A program made the position numbers and the translations under genes. The notes under the pieces were generated by a model. That model did not search any database. It was not told where the DNA came from and saw only the letters and a list, made by a program, of their open reading frames with translations. A DNA stretch of 64,000 bases from Flavobacteriaceae bacterium. Lineage in GTDB: Bacteria > Bacteroidota > Bacteroidia > Flavobacteriales > Flavobacteriaceae. Positions 17,714-27,127 of this stretch are shown in pieces (position 1 is the first letter of the stretch; each line of letters begins with the position of its first letter). The stretch is taken from assembly GCA_013373635.1 (NCBI GenBank), contig JABXHN010000022.1, positions 124,001-188,000 of the forward strand, written 5' to 3'.

Positions 17714-18157
17714 TTACTTGTTGTAAGTTCTTTGGTGATGTGTGTAAATTAATAGAGCTGCACCTATAATAGTCAGGTTCTTGATAATGTACTGACCTAC
17801 AAGAGTAGGGGTAAACATAAAGGCCCATGCATCTTTTGGCAATACGACCATCGGTAAAAAAGTGGAGAGCATATGGAGTAAAAATACCCCAACAGCAATT
17901 TTTGTATACTTAGGAAACAGGAATAAAATTCCAATTAAACACTCAAAAATTCCAAAAAGCGGAATGAAAGTTGAATCGTCTAAAAAGTAATTGATGGTGA
18001 ATTCACTTAAATTTTGAACTAAAGTTTCTGCTGGGGAAATTCCAATTGTCTTTAAGATTCCAAACCAAAAATAAACTACGAATAAACTGATTCTAGTGTA
18101 TTTTACAACTTTGTTTTCATCTAATTTCATATAGTCTGTTTGTTTGTTTTGCTCCAA
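17714..18157 (-). CDS. DoxX-like/DUF417-like membrane protein
   Basis: Four predicted TM segments; FWFGILKTIGISPAETLVQNLS, FGIFECLIGILFLFPKYTKIA. Confidence 0.65.
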   Translation of the reverse strand: MEQNKQTDYMKLDENKVVKYTRISLFVVYFWFGILKTIGISPAETLVQNLSEFTINYFLDDSTFIPLFGIFECLIGILFLFPKYTKIAVGVFLLHMLSTFLPMVVLPKDAWAFMFTPTLVGQYIIKNLTIIGAALLIYTHHQRTYNK

Positions 18158-18246
18158 ATGTACAATCTTGAATCTTAAAATCCACTGATTTTTATCAACA
18201 ACTACTTTGAGTACTTATTTTTTATATTTTTATAAAAATCACTTTT

Positions 18247-19803
18247 ATGAAATTAAGAATCCTCTATATCAGTTTGTTAGCTCTTGCTTTATTTTCATGT
18301 AATGAACAGAATTTAAAACAAAATTCTAGGCCAAATATTGTGTTAATTCTCGCAGATGATCTCGGTTATGGGGAATTAGGTGCCTATGGTCAAGAACTTA
18401 TAGAGACACCAAATATAGATGCTCTTGCTCAGTCAGGAATGAAATTCACCTCTTTTTACAGTTCTGCTCCTGTTTGTGCTCCTGCTCGCTATATGCTGCT
18501 TAGTGGAAGACATTCTGGTCATTCCTTTATTCGAGGAAACGACGAGTGGAGTGAACGAGGAGCTGTATGGGATTACAATGAAATGATAAAAGATTCTACT
18601 CTGGAGGGACAGCGTCCTATTCCATCCAATACTCCAATGCTTTCTAAAATGCTTAAAAGTGTTGGATACAAGACTGGAATTGTGGGTAAATGGGGATTGG
18701 GTGCGCCACATACAGAATCGATCCCCAACAAAATGGGATTTGATTATTTCTATGGCTACAATTGTCAGCGTATCGCTCATACTTATTACCCTGTTCATCT
18801 TTATGAAAACGAACATCGTGTAAACCTAGAAAACGATACCATAGCACCTCATATGAAGATGAAGGAAGGTTTAGACCCAAATTTAGACGACTCCTATGCA
18901 GAATTTAATTTAAATCAATATGCGCCAACTTTAATGTATGAGAAGATTGAACAATTTGTAGATCGTTCAAAAGACAATCCTTTTTTCTTGTATTGGGCTT
19001 CTCCAATTCCTCATAACCCACTTCAAGCCCCAAAGAAATGGGTGGATTATTATCAAAAGAAATTTGGCGAAGAAGAACCCTATCTCAATACTAAAGGGTA
19101 TTTTCCAAATAGGACCCCAAGGGCGACATATGCTGCAATGATCTCATATCTCGATGAAAACGTCGGTAAACTTGTGAAGAAATTAAAAGAGGAGGGAATT
19201 TACGAGAATACCATCATTCTATTTACCTCGGATAATGGAGTAACTTATTCAGGAGGCACCGATGGGATTTATTTCAATTCATCTGGCCCTTTTGGAGAAG
19301 AATATGGTAGAGGTAAGGGTTTTGTGTACGAAGGAGGTATAAGAGTGCCATTGATTGCTTCGTGGCCGGGTAAAATTCAGGCTGGTACTAAAACTGAGCA
19401 TATGGCTGCTCAGTACGATATTGTCAAAACAATTTCTGAACTAACAGGCTTTGAACTTGAGGGTTCTCAGGATGGAATCAGTTTTTACCCTACGCTCTTG
19501 GGGCAGGATCAAAAAGAGCACGAGTTTCTCTATTGGGAATTTCCAGAATACGGAGGGCAAATTGCCATTCGAATGGGAGACTATAAATTAATACGCAAAA
19601 ATCTTAAGAATCAGGAAGAACCAAGCTTAGAACTCTATAATTTAATAGAAGATCCTGCTGAACTCAGCAATATCGTTGACAAGCACCCAGAACTAGTTCA
19701 AAAGGCTTTAGAGATATTTAATCGAGAACATCAAACGCCTGAAGTCGATCGGTTTAAAATTCCACTTTTGGAAAAGGGTCTTTTGTCAAATGACAAGCAA
19801 TAG
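18247..19803 (+). CDS. Arylsulfatase family lipoprotein
   Basis: Lipobox ALFSC; PNIVLILADDLGYGELGAYG; CAPARYMLLSG sulfatase signature (C-x-A-R). Confidence 0.93.
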   Translation: MKLRILYISLLALALFSCNEQNLKQNSRPNIVLILADDLGYGELGAYGQELIETPNIDALAQSGMKFTSFYSSAPVCAPARYMLLSGRHSGHSFIRGNDEWSERGAVWDYNEMIKDSTLEGQRPIPSNTPMLSKMLKSVGYKTGIVGKWGLGAPHTESIPNKMGFDYFYGYNCQRIAHTYYPVHLYENEHRVNLENDTIAPHMKMKEGLDPNLDDSYAEFNLNQYAPTLMYEKIEQFVDRSKDNPFFLYWASPIPHNPLQAPKKWVDYYQKKFGEEEPYLNTKGYFPNRTPRATYAAMISYLDENVGKLVKKLKEEGIYENTIILFTSDNGVTYSGGTDGIYFNSSGPFGEEYGRGKGFVYEGGIRVPLIASWPGKIQAGTKTEHMAAQYDIVKTISELTGFELEGSQDGISFYPTLLGQDQKEHEFLYWEFPEYGGQIAIRMGDYKLIRKNLKNQEEPSLELYNLIEDPAELSNIVDKHPELVQKALEIFNREHQTPEVDRFKIPLLEKGLLSNDKQ

Positions 19804-19863
19804 AAAAATTCTCATTTAGATTAAATATAAAATTGAATTGTTTTTCTATTTTTGCCACTTCAA

Positions 19864-19937
19864 CGGGATGTAGCGCAGTCCGGTAGCGTACACGCATGGG
19901 GTGCGTGTGGTCGCTGGTTCGAATCCAGTCATCCCGA
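19864..19937 (+). tRNA. tRNA-Pro (anticodon GGG)
   Basis: cgggatg acceptor, cacgc-atggggt-gcgtg anticodon arm (GGG), ggttcgaatcc T-arm. Confidence 0.94.
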
Positions 19938-19944
19938 CTTCATA

Positions 19945-19976
19945 AAACACCAGACTAGTTGTAGTTTGGTGTTTTT
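19945..19976 (+). terminator. tRNA terminator
   Basis: aacaccagact...agtttggtgtttttat. Confidence 0.65.
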
Positions 19977-19984
19977 ATTTAAAC

Positions 19985-20773
19985 TTAGTTCAAATCACTA
20001 GGTCTTAATGAGGAAATATTTTTGAAAATATCTGAAATAGTTAATTCTCGAAGCTCTGTGATTTCTTTAACGGTGCTGACTTGTTCCTGTGGTAGTGGAG
20101 CGTCTCGAGACTCCATAATATCAACAAATCTATTAAAATAGTCTGCCGTTATATAATTGATGACTTGATCAGTTCCTAAGTAATTATTGAGAACTTTATA
20201 GAGCTCCCATCCAGTTCGAACGCCATCTCTTTGATGCATTGGTAAAAACGTGTTGATTTCTAAATCTTCATAATCACTCTCTCTAAATTCCTCGACACTC
20301 ATGTAGTTTAAAACCATAAATTTTGATGGTTGAGAGCTGTGTTGAGTTCCAAAATGCCCTTTGGAAGATACCATGTATTCAGAAATAGAGGTATAGTCGT
20401 CAAACACAGATTGTACAACGCTTCTAAACTCTTTATTTTTTTCGTACTTTTCAATCTCAGAAACGCGTTCATCCCATAGGATTTCCCATTTTTCAAAATC
20501 GTCAAAATCGTTAAAAAAAGTTATGTATAAGAAAGTCGTCTGTTTGGCATTTGCAGTCCCAGAATTGACCATTTGCCACATATCCCAAGCGAGAATTTCT
20601 CCTTTTTTCATACGGTATTCGTGAATTTTCTTAAACGTTGAGAGTTCATTTTCGATATGCTTTTTGACTTTTTGAGAATCAACAGTACCAAAATAAAAAT
20701 GAGCATAGACGGTCTCTTGAGCAAAGGCAAAAGAAGTCACAAGTGTGAGTAGTAGAATGACAAATTTTTTCAT
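19985..20773 (-). CDS. Hypothetical secreted protein
   Basis: Signal peptide MKKFVILLLTLVTSFAFAQ; no family recognised. Confidence 0.7.
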   Translation of the reverse strand: MKKFVILLLTLVTSFAFAQETVYAHFYFGTVDSQKVKKHIENELSTFKKIHEYRMKKGEILAWDMWQMVNSGTANAKQTTFLYITFFNDFDDFEKWEILWDERVSEIEKYEKNKEFRSVVQSVFDDYTSISEYMVSSKGHFGTQHSSQPSKFMVLNYMSVEEFRESDYEDLEINTFLPMHQRDGVRTGWELYKVLNNYLGTDQVINYITADYFNRFVDIMESRDAPLPQEQVSTVKEITELRELTISDIFKNISSLRPSDLN

Positions 20774-21024
20774 AAGAAGAACGTTTAGGTGAATAACCAA
20801 ATTATAGCTTTAAGTTAGTCAATTTTATGGTTAAATGCAAAAAAAATGGTATTACTAAGTTTTTGGTTTTCAATTAAATGAATCATGTTTACTAGGTGTT
20901 CTACTTAAATTACCTTTGAGCGATAAATTTCCAGTGATAAATATCAATTTGTGTAAAACGCTTGTTTTTTTGTTTTTATTTTTGAAAAATATTATTTTTA
21001 TTTTACTGACTACAACACAAACCG

Positions 21025-21465
21025 ATGAACCGTATTCGATCTATACTCATTATAATCCTCGTTTCCCTATTGGGTATGATTACTTATTCTTTGTATGGGT
21101 ATAATGCAGAGGTTCTGGGGATGTATCCAACACGACCCAGTAATTTCTTTAGAAATACCTTAGGAGTTTCTGTTGAAGTGGGATGGGTCATCTTTTACAG
21201 TATTGTTTTGTTGTTTTGTTTGATCTACAGAAGATTTAAGCAAATGATTCGAATTAAATCAACTACCTTAAAGGGCATTGTTTTTGGAGCTATTATGTTT
21301 GTGTTTTTCACAGAACTATTAGTGGCAATTTTAAATGCAGTAGGTGATTTACCCAAAGAATCTGACATCTTATTGAAGTCACTAAGCTACCTTATAGCTC
21401 ACCTGATTTTAGGAATTACGATCGCTCATAGTTATGAATTCCTGAATAAAAAACTTCTCAAATAA
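21025..21465 (+). CDS. Hypothetical four-TM membrane protein
   Basis: Hydrophobic ORF; paralogous to the degenerate copy downstream. Confidence 0.7.
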   Translation: MNRIRSILIIILVSLLGMITYSLYGYNAEVLGMYPTRPSNFFRNTLGVSVEVGWVIFYSIVLLFCLIYRRFKQMIRIKSTTLKGIVFGAIMFVFFTELLVAILNAVGDLPKESDILLKSLSYLIAHLILGITIAHSYEFLNKKLLK

Positions 21466-21663
21466 ATTGCATTTTTTCTCAATATGTAAATTTTGAGATC
21501 ATTTTTGACTCTGATTCTTGTATAAAATTCTTTGAGATTGCAAGTGGTTTTAAAATACACTCTTTTTACTTGAGTATATTTCATTTAAGTCGCGTTAATT
21601 CATTGTATTAAAAAAATGAATCAGTGTATTGCAATTGTTTTTAAATCTCTGCTCATCTGACTT

Positions 21664-22054
21664 ATGGTAGTCCTGCTTACCTATTTGTTGATCTTTGTCT
21701 TTGTATTTTTAGGTATGTACAGGCTACATCCTGGACTCTTCTTTTCGGTTATCTACGGCGTTTCTATGTTTCAAGGATGGTTGATGTATGGGTTGATGGC
21801 CTTTGGTTTGTCTTGGTTGGGGTTATTACAGATACCTTCAATTGTCAAACATAAAAAATACTTACATGAATGGATTAATTTGGGGAGGAGTATTTTTTCT
21901 GGTCACTCAATTCGTAATTGCCATTTTTAGATTTATTTTTTCTTTTGAAAAGGATTATGAAATATCAAATAAGACCCTATCACTAGTTATTTTGCATGTG
22001 TTGATCGGTTTGTTGATTTCGTAAGCCACAAAATTCTTATATTCTAAAAACTAA
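21664..22054 (+). pseudogene. Degenerate tandem paralogue of 21025..21465
   Basis: Frame 1 product (GMYRLHPGLFFSVIYGVSMFQGW...) and frame 2 product (GLIWGGVFFLVTQFVIAIFRFIF...) align consecutively to the upstream protein; +1 shift near A6 at 21853-21858 and in-frame TAA at 22022-22024. Confidence 0.7.
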
Positions 22055-22271
22055 AAATTGTGAGATTATAGCGCATTTTTAGTGATAAAATAGCGCCAAG
22101 CTATTATTCCCATTTGAAATTTACTCGCTTTTGAAATATCTAAATTCTTCTTGGTGTAGGAGGGTAGAACTGCTTTATTGATTTTAGCAGTAATTTTAAA
22201 CAATTGTTTTTTGATCATTCTTTTGTTGTTTGCACCGTTAAGTTACAATAAATTTGTATTCTTTTGTGATT

Positions 22272-22646
22272 ATGGAAACACCATTGACACTATACGATCG
22301 ACTTGGAGATGATAACCTCAAAAAACTACTCGATACTTTCTACGATAAAGTTTTTGAGAGTCAGGTCATCGGACATATGTTTAAATCTACTCCTAAGGAG
22401 GTCATTAAAGACAAACAATTTTGTTTTTTATCTCAATTTTTAGGGGGTCCACTTCGATATAATCAGAAATACGGACCACCCAAAATGCGAATGAGACACC
22501 TGCCTCACCCAATTGATCAGGCTGCTAAAGAGGAGTGGTTGTCTATCATGAAGTCTTCCATAGATACATTGGATATCGATTCTGATTTTAAAGAAACGCT
22601 TTACACTTGCTTTCCAAAAGTGGCAGAATTTATGGTTAACCGATAG
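22272..22646 (+). CDS. Truncated hemoglobin, group II-like globin
   Basis: LYDRLGDDNLKKLLDTFYDKVF, SQFLGGPLRYNQKYGPPKMRMRHLPHPI. Confidence 0.88.
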   Translation: METPLTLYDRLGDDNLKKLLDTFYDKVFESQVIGHMFKSTPKEVIKDKQFCFLSQFLGGPLRYNQKYGPPKMRMRHLPHPIDQAAKEEWLSIMKSSIDTLDIDSDFKETLYTCFPKVAEFMVNR

Positions 22647-22686
22647 ATAGGTTAAAAATCCTGTGACAAATCCATATCTTTGATTT

Positions 22687-23625
22687 ATGATTGACTTTTT
22701 ATACATCGTTTTGGGATTAGCGATTCTAATTCTAGGAGGTAATTGGCTTTTAAAAGCTTCTGTCGCTTTATCCTTAAAAATAAACATCCCCAAGATCGTT
22801 GTCGGTATTACAGTGGTGTCTTTTGCTACTTCAGCTCCTGAGCTTATTGTCAGTATTAAATCTGCTATGGATGGATATCCAGATCTTTCATTAGGAAATG
22901 TCGTGGGGTCTAATACCGCAAATTTAGGATTGGTTCTTGGGATTACTTTACTGCTGGGGAAGATCGATATTACTAAATCCTTTTATAAGACGGATTGGCC
23001 GGTGATGATGATAGCGACTCTTTTATTTTTGTGGTTTATTTTTAATGATCAGGTACTTGTGTTTTGGGAGGGCCTTAGTATGTTTATCATACTCATTGTT
23101 TTTATATGGTATTTGGTGCGTTTTCAAAAGTCGGCCGTTATTGATGAAATGCCAGAGGACGATCAGCTACTGCCATTTATTAAGATTTTTTCATTTTTAG
23201 GGATAGGAGGGATTGCCTTATGGGGAGGTTCTGAACTACTCATTAAAGGAGCAGTTGCAATGGCTTATGATTTTGGTGTTTCAGAGAGAATCATCGGTAT
23301 TACAGTGGTGTCTGTGGGTACAAGCATTCCTGAACTTGCTGCATCTGTGATTGCGGTTTTAAAGAAAGAAAAAGCAATCTCTTTAGGAAATTTAGTTGGA
23401 TCCAATATATTTAATCTTTTAGCAGTTTTGGGTATTACCTCAATGATTGTTCCTATTCAGGTAATCGATCAACAACTGATTAATTCTGATGTCTTTTGGA
23501 TGCTAGGTGTATCTGTGCTTATTTTTCCATTGGTGTTCTTTCCAAAAGGGATGAGACTTTCTTGGCCTGATGGATTGATTTTACTTGCTGTATATTCCCT
23601 TTTCATCTACAATACAATACAATAA
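22687..23625 (+). CDS. Calcium/sodium antiporter (CaCA family, YrbG-like)
   Basis: Repeated GTSxPEL alpha motifs (FATSAPELIVS, VGTSIPELAAS), GSN(T/I)xN. Confidence 0.93.
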   Translation: MIDFLYIVLGLAILILGGNWLLKASVALSLKINIPKIVVGITVVSFATSAPELIVSIKSAMDGYPDLSLGNVVGSNTANLGLVLGITLLLGKIDITKSFYKTDWPVMMIATLLFLWFIFNDQVLVFWEGLSMFIILIVFIWYLVRFQKSAVIDEMPEDDQLLPFIKIFSFLGIGGIALWGGSELLIKGAVAMAYDFGVSERIIGITVVSVGTSIPELAASVIAVLKKEKAISLGNLVGSNIFNLLAVLGITSMIVPIQVIDQQLINSDVFWMLGVSVLIFPLVFFPKGMRLSWPDGLILLAVYSLFIYNTIQ

Positions 23626-23653
23626 AAAAACACCGCCTTTTGAGCGGTGTTTT
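23624..23653. terminator. Bidirectional terminator
   Basis: aaaaaaacaccgccttttgagcggtgttttc. Confidence 0.8.
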
Positions 23654-23675
23654 CTATAGTTAAATAATAATGTTA

Positions 23676-24689
23676 TTATTTCTTTTCAGCAGACTTAACT
23701 GTCTTGATAATTCTTGAAGCTACTTTGTATGGATCAGCGTTAGAAGCAGGTCTTCTGTCTTCTAGGTATCCTTTCCATCCGTGTTCTACAGTGTAAACAG
23801 GAATACGAATTGAAGCTCCACGGTCAGAAATACCATAGCTAAAATCATTGATTGAAGCAGTTTCGTGTTTTCCAGTTAAACGTTGATCATTGAATTCACC
23901 GTATACATCGATGTGAGCGTCAACGTGTGGTCTAAATGCCTCACATACTCTTAAGAAGGTATCTTTGTCTCCACAAGTTCTTAATGTAGTATCAGAGAAG
24001 TTAGCGTGCATACCAGAGCCGTTCCAGTCACCTTTAATTGGTTTTGGGTGGTATTCGATATAGTAACCATATTCTTCAGTTAAACGGTCTAATAAGTAAC
24101 GTCCGATCCAAATTTCATCACCGGCTTTCTTAGCACCTTTTGCGAATAATTGGAATTCCCATTGTCCACAAGCAACCTCTTGGTTGATTCCTTCAAAGTT
24201 TAATCCAGCTTCGATACAAAGGTCTGCGTGACGCTCAACGATTTCTCTTCCGTGGGTGTTTTTACCACCTACTGAACAGTAATACATTCCTTGAGGTCCT
24301 GGGTAACCACCAACTGGGAATCCTAAAGGAAGTTGAGTATGAGTGTCCATGATAAAGTATTCTTGCTCAAATCCAAACCAGAAGTCATTTTCATCATCAT
24401 CGATAGTTGCTCTAGCATTTGATTCATGAGGAGTACCATCAGCATTGTAAACTTCAGTCATTACTAACCACCCGTTTACACGTGCAGGATCTGGGTATAC
24501 AGCTACAGGTTTTAGGATACAGTCAGATGATCCACCTTCAGCTTGTTTTGTAGAACTTCCGTCAAATGACCAGTTGTCAAGATCTTCTAATTTACCACTA
24601 AAGTCGTCTACAACTTTAGTTTTACTTCTAAGGTTAGCTGTTGGAGTATATCCATCTAACCATATGTATTCTAATTTAGATTTAGCCAT
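23676..24689 (-). CDS. Glutamine synthetase, eukaryotic-like GSII type
   Basis: LEYIWLDGYTPTANLRSKTKVV, WSFDGSSTKQAEG, FGFEQEYFI, WNGSGMHANFS. Confidence 0.93.
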   Translation of the reverse strand: MAKSKLEYIWLDGYTPTANLRSKTKVVDDFSGKLEDLDNWSFDGSSTKQAEGGSSDCILKPVAVYPDPARVNGWLVMTEVYNADGTPHESNARATIDDDENDFWFGFEQEYFIMDTHTQLPLGFPVGGYPGPQGMYYCSVGGKNTHGREIVERHADLCIEAGLNFEGINQEVACGQWEFQLFAKGAKKAGDEIWIGRYLLDRLTEEYGYYIEYHPKPIKGDWNGSGMHANFSDTTLRTCGDKDTFLRVCEAFRPHVDAHIDVYGEFNDQRLTGKHETASINDFSYGISDRGASIRIPVYTVEHGWKGYLEDRRPASNADPYKVASRIIKTVKSAEKK

Positions 24690-24753
24690 AATGATATGAT
24701 TTATTGTATTAAAGTTGCACAAAAATAATTAAAACTAAGATTAGGTGATAAAT

Positions 24754-24817
24754 TTTAGGGGTGTAAATATTAAAAACTTATCAAGAATTTCGACACCCTC
24801 TTTTTTTTAGGGGGTAT
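24754..24817. promoter_or_regulatory. Candidate nitrogen-regulatory operator(s) between GSII and GSIII
   Basis: ACACCCTCTTTTTTTTAGGGGGTAT at 24793-24817 plus half-site TTAGGGGTGT near 24755; same layout as glnK upstream sites. Confidence 0.5.
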
Positions 24818-24879
24818 TTTATCAATAATTAAAAAAAATATATTTATTTTGTGATATCATTAAATAAAACCTCTAACTA

Positions 24880-27057
24880 ATGGAATCACAACGATTTAAG
24901 GCTGTAAATAATGTACAAGAACGCCAGCCTATTACCATTGATGAACAACAGAGAAGATCTACCTACTTTGCTACAAATGTCTTCGGTGATTTCAATATGC
25001 AACAATACCTTACTTATGATGCTTTAAATGCGGTAAGAGCAGCTATATTTGAAGGGACCAAAATCAGCAGAAAAATTGCTGATCAGGTGGCCGAGGGAAT
25101 GAAAACCTGGGCAATTGAAAAAGGAGCGACACATTATACGCATTGGTTTCAACCTTTGACTGGTTCAACAGCGGAAAAACACGAGGCATTTTTTGATTTA
25201 CAACCCAATGGTCAAGCTATTGAAATTTTTGGAGGGAGCCAGTTAGTACAACAGGAATCAGATGCTTCTAGTTTTCCATCAGGAGGAATCAGAAACACTT
25301 TTGAAGCAAGAGGTTTTACAGCTTGGGATCCGAGTTCTCCAGCCTTTATATACGGTAATACCCTATGTATTCCTACCATCTTTGTCTCTTACACTGGTGA
25401 AGCATTGGATAATAAGGCTCCACTTTTAAAAGCCTTGCACGCCATAGATGAGGCTGCAACTGATGTGTCTAATTATTTTGATAAATCAGTTGCCAAGGTC
25501 AATGCGACTTTGGGATGGGAACAAGAGTATTTTTTAATTGATAAGCAGCTCGCTAATTCCAGAGTGGATATTAGTTTATCTGGAAGAACACTTGTTGGGA
25601 CAGCGCCTGCTAAAGGTCAACAATTGGACGATCATTACTTTGGAGTGATTCATTCTAGAGTACTCAGTTTTATGAAAGAGTTAGAGCAAGAGTGTATTAA
25701 ACTTGGAATTCCAATTAAAACTAGACACAATGAAGTGGCGCCTTCTCAGTTTGAAATAGCACCAAAATATCAAGAGGCGAATTTATCAGTAGATCACAAT
25801 TTACTATTGATGGATTTAATGGAAAAGATAGCCGATAAGCATCAGTTTAAAGTACTTTTTCACGATAAGCCATTTAAAGGACTCAGTGGATCTGGAAAGC
25901 ACAACAACTGGTCACTGCTTACTGATACAGGAACCAATCTCTTGTCTCCGGGATCGACCCCTACTAAAAACCTTCAATTTTTAACTTTTTTTATCAATAC
26001 CATCATGGCTGTTGATACCTATGAAGAGGTTATTAGAGCTTCACTTAGTTCTTACAGCAATGATTTGAGATTGGGAAATCAAGGTGCTCCATCTAAGATA
26101 TTTTCAGTTTTTGTTGGGGCTCAACTAGCTTCTGTTTTAGATGATTTAGAAGGTGTTTCTACTGGAAAATTATCTCCAGAAGAAAAGACGGAATTAAAAC
26201 TCAATGTCGTTGGTAAAATTCCAGAAATCCTCATGGACAATACCGACCGAAATAGAACATCTCCTTTTGCTTTTACTGGAAATAAGTTTGAGATTAGAGG
26301 GGTAGGAGCTAAGGCTAATTGTGCACAAGCGATGACAGTGCTCAATACCGTTGTCGCTCATCAACTCAAAGCCTTTAAAAAAGAGGTCGATCAATTAATC
26401 GACAAAAAAGGACTCAAAAAAGACGAAGCTATTTTTAATGTGCTTAGAGAGTATATTAAAAAATCAAAGAGAATTCGATTTGATGGAGATTCTTATAGTG
26501 ATCAGTGGTTTAAAGAAGCTGAAAAACGCAAACTTTATAGTTTTAAAAACAATGTTGAGGCGATAGGAGTATACGCGGATCCAAAAGTAATTGACTTATT
26601 TGAAAAGGTCCATGTATTTACAGCTACTGAATTAAAAGCTCGACAGGAAGTTGCTTTGAAATCCTATGTGATCAATGCTCAAATTGAAGCGAAAGCATTG
26701 ATCGAAATGGTCAATACTCAAATTATTCCAGCGGCTCTTTCGTATCTAGGATCGCTCTCTTCTTCAGTTGTCAATATCAATCAAGCCTTGTCGAATTCTA
26801 AATCTAATTATTCAACTGATATGGTTCGATCGATTGACAATCAAGTATCTGAATTAAAATCCTTGACTGATCAATTGATAGAAGCCGTAAGTGCTTCTGA
26901 ATCTAAGGAGTCTTTAGATCAAAATGCAAAACTTTCGAGTGAAACGGTGGTTCCTTTAATGGATGCAGTTCGAATTCAGGCAGATGCATTGGAACTTGTG
27001 GTTGCTGATCAGCTGTGGCCAATTACTAAATACAGAGAACTGCTCTACATAAAATAG
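24880..27057 (+). CDS. glnN: Glutamine synthetase type III (GlnN)
   Basis: 725 aa; GWEQEYFLID, KTRHNEVAPSQFEIAP, GSGKHNNWSL, NRTSPFAFTGNKFE. Confidence 0.95.
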   Translation: MESQRFKAVNNVQERQPITIDEQQRRSTYFATNVFGDFNMQQYLTYDALNAVRAAIFEGTKISRKIADQVAEGMKTWAIEKGATHYTHWFQPLTGSTAEKHEAFFDLQPNGQAIEIFGGSQLVQQESDASSFPSGGIRNTFEARGFTAWDPSSPAFIYGNTLCIPTIFVSYTGEALDNKAPLLKALHAIDEAATDVSNYFDKSVAKVNATLGWEQEYFLIDKQLANSRVDISLSGRTLVGTAPAKGQQLDDHYFGVIHSRVLSFMKELEQECIKLGIPIKTRHNEVAPSQFEIAPKYQEANLSVDHNLLLMDLMEKIADKHQFKVLFHDKPFKGLSGSGKHNNWSLLTDTGTNLLSPGSTPTKNLQFLTFFINTIMAVDTYEEVIRASLSSYSNDLRLGNQGAPSKIFSVFVGAQLASVLDDLEGVSTGKLSPEEKTELKLNVVGKIPEILMDNTDRNRTSPFAFTGNKFEIRGVGAKANCAQAMTVLNTVVAHQLKAFKKEVDQLIDKKGLKKDEAIFNVLREYIKKSKRIRFDGDSYSDQWFKEAEKRKLYSFKNNVEAIGVYADPKVIDLFEKVHVFTATELKARQEVALKSYVINAQIEAKALIEMVNTQIIPAALSYLGSLSSSVVNINQALSNSKSNYSTDMVRSIDNQVSELKSLTDQLIEAVSASESKESLDQNAKLSSETVVPLMDAVRIQADALELVVADQLWPITKYRELLYIK

Positions 27058-27127
27058 TTGGTAAATAAATGGGTTTGGGCTTCGCTACTTGTAAGCTTTC
27101 TTTTATTTTTGCCCTAAATACACTTTT

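Noticed and set aside
18433-18880. Antisense ORFs within the arylsulfatase gene
   Set aside because: Overlap the conserved sulfatase signature region; no independent start or domain evidence.
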